Assembly (NCBI GenBank): GCA_002726925.1
Contig: PBTJ01000056.1
Coordinates: forward strand, 3,287 to 14,391
Direction of reading: 5' to 3'
Source of the DNA: Gammaproteobacteria bacterium
Lineage (GTDB): Bacteria > Pseudomonadota > Gammaproteobacteria > Pseudomonadales > Azotimanducaceae
Length of the DNA: 11,105 nucleotides
Both the position numbers and the translations under genes were made by a program. The notes beneath the pieces are model-generated. The model was not told where the DNA came from. It saw only the letters and a list, made by a program, of their open reading frames with translations, and searched no databases. Shown here piece after piece: positions 1 through 6,587 of this stretch; within the stretch, counting starts at the first letter, position 1, and every line of letters starts with the position of its first letter.

Positions 1-147
1 GGGCGGGAGATTCCTTACTGGCAAATGGAAAAGTTGCATAACTTAGAGGCGCTACCGGATCACGGTTTCACCGTCGCCTGCTTTCCTGTGAAGATCGCCA
101 ACGCTAGTGCTGGCTGGACTCGCTGTGTCGCGATGATCGATGGCTAG
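1..147 (+). CDS. Cyclase family (kynurenine formamidase-like) protein, C-terminal end only
   Basis: An open frame enters from the left edge in frame 1 and stops at TAG 145-147, leaving 48 residues. The pattern is a Tyr-Trp/Glu-Asn-Leu-like segment (EKLHNLEALP), then GFTVACFPVKI, then a final TRCVAMID strand. It matches the end of cyclase-family (PF04199) proteins, where an 'NLxxLP...G..V...P.ki.....g...R.vA' block closes the fold. Family members are metal-dependent hydrolases that open amide or lactone-like bonds, kynurenine formamidase being the best known. The metal-binding HxGTHxD motif lies upstream, outside the window, so activity cannot be judged. The gene converges on the sulfatase, with 42 bp between the stop codons. 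The call rests on the C-terminal pattern alone. Confidence 0.75.
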   Translation, partial: GREIPYWQMEKLHNLEALPDHGFTVACFPVKIANASAGWTRCVAMIDG

Positions 148-189
148 TGGAGTTGATACATGCGCAGCACTCGGGTGAAGCAAATAATT

Positions 190-2022
190 TTACTGCGTTT
201 TGACCCGCTGCCGACGCACCCACCAGACCACCAAAAATATGATGAGTACTAATGGCGTTAGCGCCGCCAAGCCCAGACCGAGCAAAAATCCTGGGCGGTT
301 ACGCATACCTTTGTTCAACACGGTTTGGCCCTGATTATAGTCCTCTGCTACCGGCAGCACGCCGCGGTCTAAAGCCCATGCTTGAAAAGCTGCCCGCATC
401 GCGGCAAAGCGATCAGGCTCGCTGGCGCTTAAATCTTGGCTCTCGGTAGGGTCGTTTTTTAGGTTGAATAGCTGCCACTTGCCGACATTGGCAATGCGGT
501 TAAACACCAGCTTATGGTCGCCTTGGAACCACGCCTTGTTGCCACCCAACTCATACCCAAAACCATCCTCGTTGCCACGCACTGCTTGAGCTTCACTCCT
601 GAGCAACGGCAGCAGGCTCCTGCCTTCAAGCTCATCAGGCACCGCAACACCAGCCAGCCCCAGAACCGTGGGCACGATGTCAGTTGCCCAGCCTAGTGCT
701 GGACTCACGCCGCCAGGCTCTTGGGGCACCACGCTCACCCCTCCGTGGGCCCCGCTAATTACCAAGGGCACCCGGAGACCGCCTTCTCCAGCAAAAAACT
801 TGTACCAAGACAATGGACCTACAGCAGCGCTGGCCCATGCGGGGCCAATGTCGTGATAGCTGTCTCGCTCGCCCAAGGTTTGAGCGTCAGTGTTGTAGTC
901 GACTAAGCGCATCCACAGTTGAAAGGGCCCCACCGGAGCCTTGGAGTCCGGCGCTTGGTGTCGGGTAACAATCGAACCTTCTGCACCATTGTCTGACAAG
1001 AAGATAAATACGGTGTTGTCTAGCTCGCCAATCTGCTCGATATGCTCGATCAAGCGACCGACGTGAAAGTCCATGGCGTCTACCATGCCCGCGTATACCG
1101 CCATGCCACGAGCCTCGAAGGATTGCTGCTCAGCGCTCAGCGATTGCCAGGCAGGAGTGGTGGGCATCTCACGCCCTTCGAGCACCGCAGGCAAAACACC
1201 CGTGCGCGCCAAACCCTCACTGCGCGCTGTGCGCAAGTCATGCCACCCACCGGTGTAGCTTTGCAAATACTTATCGCGAAATGCCGCTGGTGCTTGCACG
1301 GGTATGTGCACTGCTTGAAAGGACACGTAGGCAAAGAACGGTTGCTGCGACTGATTACCAATGTACTCAATGGCTTTATCGACTAGGTATTCGGACGAAT
1401 AGAAGTTCTCAGGCAATGTCGTGGGTTCACCGTCTTCAAACCAATTGGCTTCGGCGTAAATCGGTAGGTAAGAGCGCTGACGCCAATTATCTGCGCCGGT
1501 GTCAGCCAACATCAACGTACGGTCGAAACCGCGCTCACTGGGCTTCTCGCCATCGCTAAAACCAAGGTGCCACTTACCGCTCATCAGCGTTCTGTATCCA
1601 ACACTTTGGAGCATCTCAGCAACGGTTGGAATATCGGTTTTCAGCACGCCTTGATAGGCCGGCGCATGGGCCTGGTCTTCGGGTATGGCTTCCGGAATAT
1701 TCGCCACACCTGCAGTGTGACTGTCGAGCCCGGTCATCAACATAGCCCGCGTCGGTGCGCAGGAGGCCGCTACATGGAAGTTGGAAAAGCGCATACCCGA
1801 CGCCGCCAGGCGATCGATATTGGGGGTGCTGATTTCACTGCCGTATGACCCCAAATCCGCAAAACCCAAATCGTCTGCCAACAACAGAACAATGTTTGGT
1901 CGCTTCGATTCCAGCGTGTCAGCCGATCCAAAGACGGGGCTTATTGCGGCCGTAGCCGCACAGCAAAAAAGCGCGGCGCGAACTGTGAATTGCAGGAATT
2001 CGACACTCAGAATATTTGTCAC
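190..2022 (-). CDS. Membrane-tethered periplasmic arylsulfatase (formylglycine type)
   Basis: This 610-residue protein hydrolyses sulfate esters. Residues about 12-34 form a signal-peptide-like hydrophobic stretch, so the catalytic domain should be periplasmic. Metal ligands D50/D51 lie in the VLLLADDLG strand. The sulfatase signature is C88-A-P-T-R92, where C88 is the residue converted to formylglycine. Signature 2 is GYRTLMSGKWHLG (K150, H152). H239, D344-N345 (FLSDNG) and K408 fit the remaining active-site positions. The overall pattern resembles the arylsulfatase branch with YxDIGPAWA and EGGLRVPL motifs. Unusual is a C-terminal transmembrane helix (about 579-601) followed by a basic RRQRVK tail, which would leave the enzyme anchored in the inner membrane. 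The start is GTG; a stop lies a short way upstream in frame and no strong ribosome-binding site is visible. No formylglycine-generating enzyme is in the window. Substrate unknown. Confidence 0.93.
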   Translation of the reverse strand: MTNILSVEFLQFTVRAALFCCAATAAISPVFGSADTLESKRPNIVLLLADDLGFADLGSYGSEISTPNIDRLAASGMRFSNFHVAASCAPTRAMLMTGLDSHTAGVANIPEAIPEDQAHAPAYQGVLKTDIPTVAEMLQSVGYRTLMSGKWHLGFSDGEKPSERGFDRTLMLADTGADNWRQRSYLPIYAEANWFEDGEPTTLPENFYSSEYLVDKAIEYIGNQSQQPFFAYVSFQAVHIPVQAPAAFRDKYLQSYTGGWHDLRTARSEGLARTGVLPAVLEGREMPTTPAWQSLSAEQQSFEARGMAVYAGMVDAMDFHVGRLIEHIEQIGELDNTVFIFLSDNGAEGSIVTRHQAPDSKAPVGPFQLWMRLVDYNTDAQTLGERDSYHDIGPAWASAAVGPLSWYKFFAGEGGLRVPLVISGAHGGVSVVPQEPGGVSPALGWATDIVPTVLGLAGVAVPDELEGRSLLPLLRSEAQAVRGNEDGFGYELGGNKAWFQGDHKLVFNRIANVGKWQLFNLKNDPTESQDLSASEPDRFAAMRAAFQAWALDRGVLPVAEDYNQGQTVLNKGMRNRPGFLLGLGLAALTPLVLIIFLVVWWVRRQRVKTQ

Positions 2023-2162
2023 GTTGGCCCGCTTGGGTGCACACGAGGGGTGGCAATTCTGACAGAAACGTTACCCTTTGCCAGTGTCTGAACCGAAGCC
2101 GTTCACCGTCTTCAATCCGTTCAACCAGCTGGGCATACTGCACGATATACCGGGGGAATTTC
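2023..2162. promoter_or_regulatory. Divergent control region with TGAAC-N7-GTTCA palindrome
   Basis: The 140 bp between the divergent sulfatase and acyl-CoA dehydrogenase starts must hold both promoters. A perfect 5-bp inverted repeat, TGAAC (2089-2093) and GTTCA (2101-2105), is separated by 7 bp. The right half with its flank, CCGTTCA (2099-2105), recurs as a direct copy at 2117-2123, 18 bp downstream, or about two helical turns. This spacing suits a dimeric repressor such as a TetR- or GntR-type protein, but no regulator gene is present and the match is short enough to be chance. GGGGGA (2152-2157), 5 nt before ATG 2163, is a good ribosome-binding site. I could not assign -35/-10 boxes convincingly. 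Confidence 0.35.
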
Positions 2163-3395
2163 ATGTTTGATCTACCGCAGCGTGCTTTCGATATTGCCGC
2201 CCAAGTCGAATCTTTTTTTCAACAACGTGTACTGCCCAACAACAAACTCTGGGAGCAGCAGGCGAAGAGCGGACAACCTGTGCCAGACATTCAGCAGGCG
2301 CTTCGCGCCGAAGCCAAAGAACTTGGCCTTTGGAACATGGCGCTACCAAGGCTTGCTGACGATGAACCCGGGCTGCGACTGACAAACTTGGAATTCACCG
2401 CGGTAGCGGAGATTTTAGGTCGGCTGGAATGGGGCTCCCATGTTTTTAATTGTAATGCCCCAGACGTGCCGAACATGGAACTGCTGCAGCTCTTTGGTAA
2501 CCAAGAACAAAAGCGGCAGTGGTTAGCCCCCTTACTTGAGGGCGAGATTGGTTCCGCCTTTGCCATGACAGAGCCCTATGCCGCGTCATCGGACCCAACC
2601 AATCTGCAGACGCGAATCGAGCGCGACGGCGACGAATACGTGATTAACGGTCGCAAATGGTTTGCCTCTAATGGCTCCCACAGCAGATGCGAGCTATTAA
2701 TACTGGTAGGCGTCACAGACTCGGAGGCTAAGAAGTCCCAACGCCAGTCGCTTGTGCTGATTCCCCGAAACACACCGGGTATCGATGTAGTGCGCAACTT
2801 GCCGGTATTTGATCACCTGTCCCAGACGAACCTGCACCCCGAACTTGAGTTCACCAATGTGCGGGTGCCTGTCAGCAATTTGCTAGGCGATGAAGGTGCG
2901 GGATTTGCCATCGGTCAGGCGAGGCTGGGGCCAGCGCGCCTGCATCACTGCATGCGCGCCATTGGTGAGTGTGAGGTGCTGCTTAGTTTGATGGTGAGGC
3001 GCTCGCAAAGCCGCAGCACTTTTGGCAAACGCATCGACGAGTACAGCTCAACTCAAGCCGCCATCAGTCTTTCACGTATCGAGCTAGACCAGTGTCGGCT
3101 GCTCGTACAGCGCGCCGCCCACTTGCTCGATACCATCGGCAACAAGGCAGCGCGGAAACAAATTTCCATGATCAAAGTGGCTGTGGCCAAGGTTTACCAA
3201 GACATCGCAGATCGATGCATTCAGTTGTTTGGCGCTCGCGGTGTTACTGGCGATACCCCGGCCGCACGAGCGTTTGGCAAGGCACGCGCGTTCCGTATTT
3301 ATGACGGCCCAGACGAAGTGCATCTGCAAACCATTGCGCGACTGGAAGCGGGCGAACAATCGTTGTTGGGGTTAGAGCACTACCTGCACGAATAA
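2163..3395 (+). CDS. Acyl-CoA dehydrogenase, ACAD10/11-like
   Basis: This 410-residue flavoprotein should introduce an alpha,beta double bond into an acyl-CoA and pass electrons to ETF. Visible family blocks are FAMTEP (133-138) with ASSDPTN for FAD/substrate binding, DGDEYVINGRKWF (155-167), the middle beta domain, R-x-x-FG-K-R (about 285-290), LFGARGVTGDTP (355-366) and the C-terminal YDGPDEVH (380-387). In classical enzymes such as MCAD the catalytic base is the Glu of a YEG motif. Here that position is D381. As I recall, an xDGPDEVH motif is typical of the ACAD10/11 branch, which handles unusual acyl groups. I chose ATG 2163 because it follows GGGGGA and gives a normal N-terminus; the frame is open back to 2016, but that extension has no family resemblance. 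The gene is monocistronic, divergent from the sulfatase and convergent with the lactonase. Confidence 0.92.
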   Translation: MFDLPQRAFDIAAQVESFFQQRVLPNNKLWEQQAKSGQPVPDIQQALRAEAKELGLWNMALPRLADDEPGLRLTNLEFTAVAEILGRLEWGSHVFNCNAPDVPNMELLQLFGNQEQKRQWLAPLLEGEIGSAFAMTEPYAASSDPTNLQTRIERDGDEYVINGRKWFASNGSHSRCELLILVGVTDSEAKKSQRQSLVLIPRNTPGIDVVRNLPVFDHLSQTNLHPELEFTNVRVPVSNLLGDEGAGFAIGQARLGPARLHHCMRAIGECEVLLSLMVRRSQSRSTFGKRIDEYSSTQAAISLSRIELDQCRLLVQRAAHLLDTIGNKAARKQISMIKVAVAKVYQDIADRCIQLFGARGVTGDTPAARAFGKARAFRIYDGPDEVHLQTIARLEAGEQSLLGLEHYLHE

Positions 3396-3412
3396 TATTT
3401 GCTCAAGGGAAG

Positions 3413-3432
3413 CCAGGCCTCAAAGGCCTAGG
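3413..3432. terminator. Palindromic hairpin between convergent genes
   Basis: AGGCCT (3415-3420), loop CAA, AGGCCT (3424-3429) forms a 6-bp GC-rich stem. CC before and GG after could extend it past one unpaired A. It starts 18 bp after the dehydrogenase stop and overlaps the stop codon of the opposing lactonase gene. A bidirectional terminator or end-protecting hairpin would be placed here. No T-tract follows on either strand, so intrinsic termination is doubtful. Confidence 0.35.
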
Positions 3433-4396
3433 CATAAGGCACGCCTTGAGTCTCGGTGTATAGGCTATAAACCGACTGCGAGCCGGTCATAAACAGACGA
3501 TTACGGTTCTCACCGCCGAAGCAAACATTAGAAATAGTCTCGGGCATATGGATAGCGCCAATCTTGTCTCCATCTGGTGCAAACACATGCACCCCGTCCT
3601 CAGCGGCGCCTGCCCAGCCGGCACTACTCCATACGTTGCCATCGACATCTACCCGAAAACCATCCGGTACGGCAGTGCCCAAATCACAGAAAACGCGATG
3701 ATTCGCCAATGTGTTGTCATCGGTGACATCAAAGGCATGTATTTGACGAGGGTGCCCTGGCTTGTGCGAAACGCCGGTGTCGCTGACATAAAGAATTTTG
3801 TAGTCCGGTGAGAATGCTAGACCGTTGGGTTTTTCCAACGTTTCATCGACCACTTTGGCTGCGCCGGTGTTCGTGTCAATGCGATAGACACGGGTGGGCA
3901 ATTCAAGCTCACCCTTATGCCCTTCATAATGCCCAAGGCTGCCGTAGCCGGGGTCGGTAAACCAAATGCTGCCATCGGGGTGTACGACCACATCGTTCGG
4001 CGCGTTTAGTCTTTTGCCTGCAAAGGCGTCAAGTAACACCGTGACAGAACCATCAATTTCTGTGCGTGTTACCCGGCGTCCATGCTCACAGGTCACCAGC
4101 CGCCCTTGCCGGTCCCGGGTGTTGCCGTTGGCGTAGTTCGCGCCATGACGAAATACATGCGTCGATCGGTCGATGGCTGACCAACACATCACTCGGTCAT
4201 TGGGTATGTCACTAAAGAGCAGGCGCTGCTGGTCGCCAAACCACACGGGGCCTTCGGTCCAGCGCCCGCCAGTCCAGAGTCGTTCAAGCGCCGCGCTGCC
4301 CAGCACGTACTGTCGAAATCTTGAATCTAGTACCTCAATAGCCGGGTCGGGATAGCGCACAGGCTGGCTCCAGTCGCGGTCTAACAAATAATCCAT
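3428..4396 (-). CDS. SMP-30/gluconolactonase/LRE family lactonase
   Basis: A 322-residue six-bladed beta-propeller hydrolase, likely cytoplasmic since no signal peptide is seen. It is expected to hydrolyse a sugar lactone or other lactone with one divalent metal. The expected ligands are all present: E48 in TEGPVW, N134 in NAPNDVVVHPDGSIWFTDP, N191 in KPNGLAFSPD and D245 in VPDGFRVD. FTDPGYG and YVSDTG are further typical blade motifs. An in-frame ATG at 4412-4414 would add six residues, but AGGAG (4406-4410 on the minus strand) lies inside that extension, 9 nt before the ATG at 4394-4396. I therefore place the start at 4396. The gene is divergent from the PhyH operon (77 bp between starts). 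Substrate is not evident; gluconolactone should not be assumed. Confidence 0.9.
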   Translation of the reverse strand: MDYLLDRDWSQPVRYPDPAIEVLDSRFRQYVLGSAALERLWTGGRWTEGPVWFGDQQRLLFSDIPNDRVMCWSAIDRSTHVFRHGANYANGNTRDRQGRLVTCEHGRRVTRTEIDGSVTVLLDAFAGKRLNAPNDVVVHPDGSIWFTDPGYGSLGHYEGHKGELELPTRVYRIDTNTGAAKVVDETLEKPNGLAFSPDYKILYVSDTGVSHKPGHPRQIHAFDVTDDNTLANHRVFCDLGTAVPDGFRVDVDGNVWSSAGWAGAAEDGVHVFAPDGDKIGAIHMPETISNVCFGGENRNRLFMTGSQSVYSLYTETQGVPYA

Positions 4397-4473
4397 TTCC
4401 CAAGACTCCTTCATGTCTGCTCGGCTAACATAACGCGCTACTCGCTAGATCAGCAATTACATAGAGAACCTTG

Positions 4474-5232
4474 ATGCTCACTGAAGAAGAGAAATTCCGC
4501 TTCGATTTACAGGGTTTTTTGGTGCTGCCCAACGTGCTCACAAGGGCGCAATGCGAGACGCTTTCTCAACTAGCCGATAGCGCTTGGCCACCGCAGCCTG
4601 ACGATGGGGCCTTTCGGCGCAGGGAGGCCGTCAGCCGCTGGGGCAGTGAATTTTTGAATCTGATCGATCATCCGCAGGTGCTGCCCTACCTTGTTGAGCT
4701 AATCGGACCACGCCTTCGCGCCGATCATGACTACTGCATTTTTATGCAACCCGGCGCGCCCGGTCTGCCCATTCACGGCGGTCCGATGCGCTACGAGAGC
4801 GACCACTGGTACCACTATCACGATGGCATGATGCGCAATGGGCTGATGGTAGCAACTTGGGCGCTCAACGATGTCGGGCCCGATGACGGCGGTTTCATAT
4901 GCATTCCGGGCAGCCACAAAACCAATTTTATTCAAGCCGTACCAAAAGCAGTGCTCCGGCAAGAGACTCGACCAGATTATGTAGTTCAACCTCAATTGCG
5001 TGCTGGCGATGTGCTCATTTTTACCGAAGCCCTGATTCACGGCACGGCGACCTGGCAGGGTTCGCAGGAACGCAGAACACTGCTCTACAAATACAGCCCG
5101 CCGCACTCTAGCTGGGCCAGGGTGCCCTATAATCTGGTGGACTATCCCAACGCATCACCACAGCAACAGCGACTCATGGCTCCTGCTTCAGTAGAGGATC
5201 ACGCCAAGGTTATAGATCCTGCAGAGGACTAG
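4474..5232 (+). CDS. Phytanoyl-CoA dioxygenase (PhyH) family protein with H-x-G metal motif
   Basis: A 252-residue member of the PhyH group of non-haem Fe(II)/2-oxoglutarate enzymes, first gene of a three-gene operon. The family pattern is clear: DLQGFLVLPNVL at the N-terminus, IHGGPMR (100-106), WALNDVGPDDGGFICIPGSHK (129-149), AGDVLIFTEALIHGTATW (177-194) and RRTLLYKY (200-207). Predicted iron ligands are H101 and H189, with R200 or R201 for 2-oxoglutarate. The residue two after the first His, normally Asp or Glu, is G103. H-x-G/A replaces H-x-D in Fe/2OG halogenases such as WelO5, BesD and SyrB2. It may also simply mark a PhyH subfamily, so halogenation is only a hypothesis. A TTG lies directly before ATG 4474; the ATG with AGAGAA upstream is preferred. 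The stop is 3 nt before the MFS gene. Confidence 0.88.
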   Translation: MLTEEEKFRFDLQGFLVLPNVLTRAQCETLSQLADSAWPPQPDDGAFRRREAVSRWGSEFLNLIDHPQVLPYLVELIGPRLRADHDYCIFMQPGAPGLPIHGGPMRYESDHWYHYHDGMMRNGLMVATWALNDVGPDDGGFICIPGSHKTNFIQAVPKAVLRQETRPDYVVQPQLRAGDVLIFTEALIHGTATWQGSQERRTLLYKYSPPHSSWARVPYNLVDYPNASPQQQRLMAPASVEDHAKVIDPAED

Positions 5233-5235
5233 CCT

Positions 5236-6453
5236 ATGCACAAACGACATGCCCTGACCTTCGTCAGCATCACCGTGTTTTTGGACACGGTGGGCTTTGG
5301 GGTCATTGTACCGGTGCTACCGCAGTTCTTGGTGCTAATCGGTAATGTCAATCTATCCGATGCCTCAGCGCTCAGCGGCTATCTGATCTTCAGCTACGCG
5401 GTGACGAATTTTATGTTCGCGCCCATGCTCGGTAATTTAAGCGATGCCTATGGGCGCAAACCGTTACTCGTGACATCGCTCTTCGTTTACGGCGGGGCAT
5501 ATTTGCTATCGGGTTTTGCCACTGCGCTATGGATGTTGTTCCTAGGCCGCTTGCTTACCGGCATTACTAGCGCAACCTACGCGATCGCGAACGCACTGAT
5601 CGCTGACGTTAGCACAGCCGAGGATAAGGCCCAGAACTTTACTTTATTAGGCGTGGCGTTTGGTCTGGGCTTTATTGTCGGCCCGGCGCTGGGCGGCATC
5701 ATCGGCGCCTGGGATCTGCGTGCACCTTTCTTCATTGCGTCGGGGCTTGCGTTCATTAATACCCTTTATGGCCTGATCTTCTTTCGCGAAACACTGGCGC
5801 CAGAAAATCGGCGTCCCTTTGAGTTAAAACGAGCGAGCCCGTGGGGGGCGCTAACGCAGCTGAGCAAGTACCCGCTGCTGATTGGTCTAGTGATCGCGGT
5901 CTTTCTCAACAATATCGGGTATCACATTTGGCCGTCTAACTGGAATTTCTACACCATCGAAACCTTTGCATGGACACCCTTAGACGTTGGTCTTTCCATG
6001 GCCTTTGTCGGTGTCATGTCGGTGATTGTGCAAGGCGGACTACTGCGCATCGTCATTCCCAAATTCGGTCCGGTGCGCTGCGCTTACTTTGGCATCACGG
6101 CAACCATTGTTGCCTTTGTAGGGGTCGCAACTGCAGGCAGTTCGGCAGCGCTATTTTTCTGGTGTGGTATGTCATCATTGGGCGGGTTGGCGGCTCCATC
6201 GGTGAACAGCATATTGTCCAACCAGGTGGCCGCCGACAGCCAGGGCGAATTACAAGGCATCATGGCCAGCGTGAGCAATGTCGCTATGATCGTTGGCCCC
6301 CTATTGCTGACACAGACGTTCACCTACTTCACGTCCGACAGCGCACCCCTGTATCTGCCAGGTAGCGCTTTTTGGGTCGCAGCAATATTGACCTCGGCCG
6401 CGCTGATCATTTTCTTTCAGCAGATTCGCCGGCTGCCCAACCCTGCCGGTTAA
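5236..6453 (+). CDS. MFS drug/metabolite efflux transporter, TetA-like (DHA1)
   Basis: A 405-residue inner-membrane proton antiporter of the major facilitator superfamily with about 12 hydrophobic helices. TM1 carries FLDTVGFGVIVPVLP (15-29) with D17. The loop 2-3 motif A is GNLSDAYGRKP (66-76). Motif B, GRLLTGITSATYAIANALIADV, begins at 104. Motif C, with GLGFIVGPALGG (143-154), is the glycine/proline-rich helix-5 signature of antiporters. Together these look like the TetA/TCR drug-efflux branch, though export of a metabolite or of a detoxified compound is just as possible. The start ATG 5236 is 3 nt after the PhyH stop, with AGAGGA (5223-5228) inside the end of that gene. The two are therefore almost certainly co-transcribed and translationally coupled, which suggests the transporter handles the substrate or product of the oxygenase. 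Confidence 0.93.
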   Translation: MHKRHALTFVSITVFLDTVGFGVIVPVLPQFLVLIGNVNLSDASALSGYLIFSYAVTNFMFAPMLGNLSDAYGRKPLLVTSLFVYGGAYLLSGFATALWMLFLGRLLTGITSATYAIANALIADVSTAEDKAQNFTLLGVAFGLGFIVGPALGGIIGAWDLRAPFFIASGLAFINTLYGLIFFRETLAPENRRPFELKRASPWGALTQLSKYPLLIGLVIAVFLNNIGYHIWPSNWNFYTIETFAWTPLDVGLSMAFVGVMSVIVQGGLLRIVIPKFGPVRCAYFGITATIVAFVGVATAGSSAALFFWCGMSSLGGLAAPSVNSILSNQVAADSQGELQGIMASVSNVAMIVGPLLLTQTFTYFTSDSAPLYLPGSAFWVAAILTSAALIIFFQQIRRLPNPAG

Positions 6454-6587
6454 GGCCTATGGACATGGTTAAGCACAAGCAAGTGACGTGGGATACCCAA
6501 GCAACACCGTTAAATGCTTATATGCCCTCCTCATTGGCAACCTTGGCAATCAAGCCAACAACCTGAGCGACTGAATAAGGAATTTCC
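6454..6587 (+). other. Short non-coding spacer inside the PhyH-MFS-SDR operon
   Basis: 134 bp separate the transporter stop from the SDR start. It contains one 35-codon open frame (ATG 6459 to TGA 6566) preceded only by a weak AAGG. The peptide resembles nothing I know and has no hydrophobic or metal-binding pattern. AAGGAA (6577-6582), 5 nt before ATG 6588, is the SDR ribosome-binding site. I see no terminator hairpin, so the SDR probably belongs to the same transcript, though an internal promoter is possible. Confidence 0.4.

Noticed and set aside
1042..1386. 114-codon open frame on the plus strand
   Set aside because: It lies wholly opposite the sulfatase gene and shows no recognisable domain; a by-product of the codon use of the real gene.
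2016..2162. 49-residue upstream extension of the acyl-CoA dehydrogenase
   Set aside because: It would run through the divergent control region and into the sulfatase start, has no family similarity, and a strong ribosome-binding site precedes ATG 2163.
4699..5106. 135-codon minus-strand open frame
   Set aside because: Entirely antisense to the PhyH-family gene, with no recognisable motif.
5970..6365. 131-codon plus-strand open frame inside the MFS gene
   Set aside because: Out-of-frame reading of membrane-helix codons; the Arg/His/Cys-rich composition is typical of a shadow frame.
6459..6566. 35-codon frame in the MFS-SDR spacer as a small protein or leader peptide
   Set aside because: Weak initiation signal, no recognisable pattern and no adjacent attenuator hairpin; kept only as part of the spacer description.
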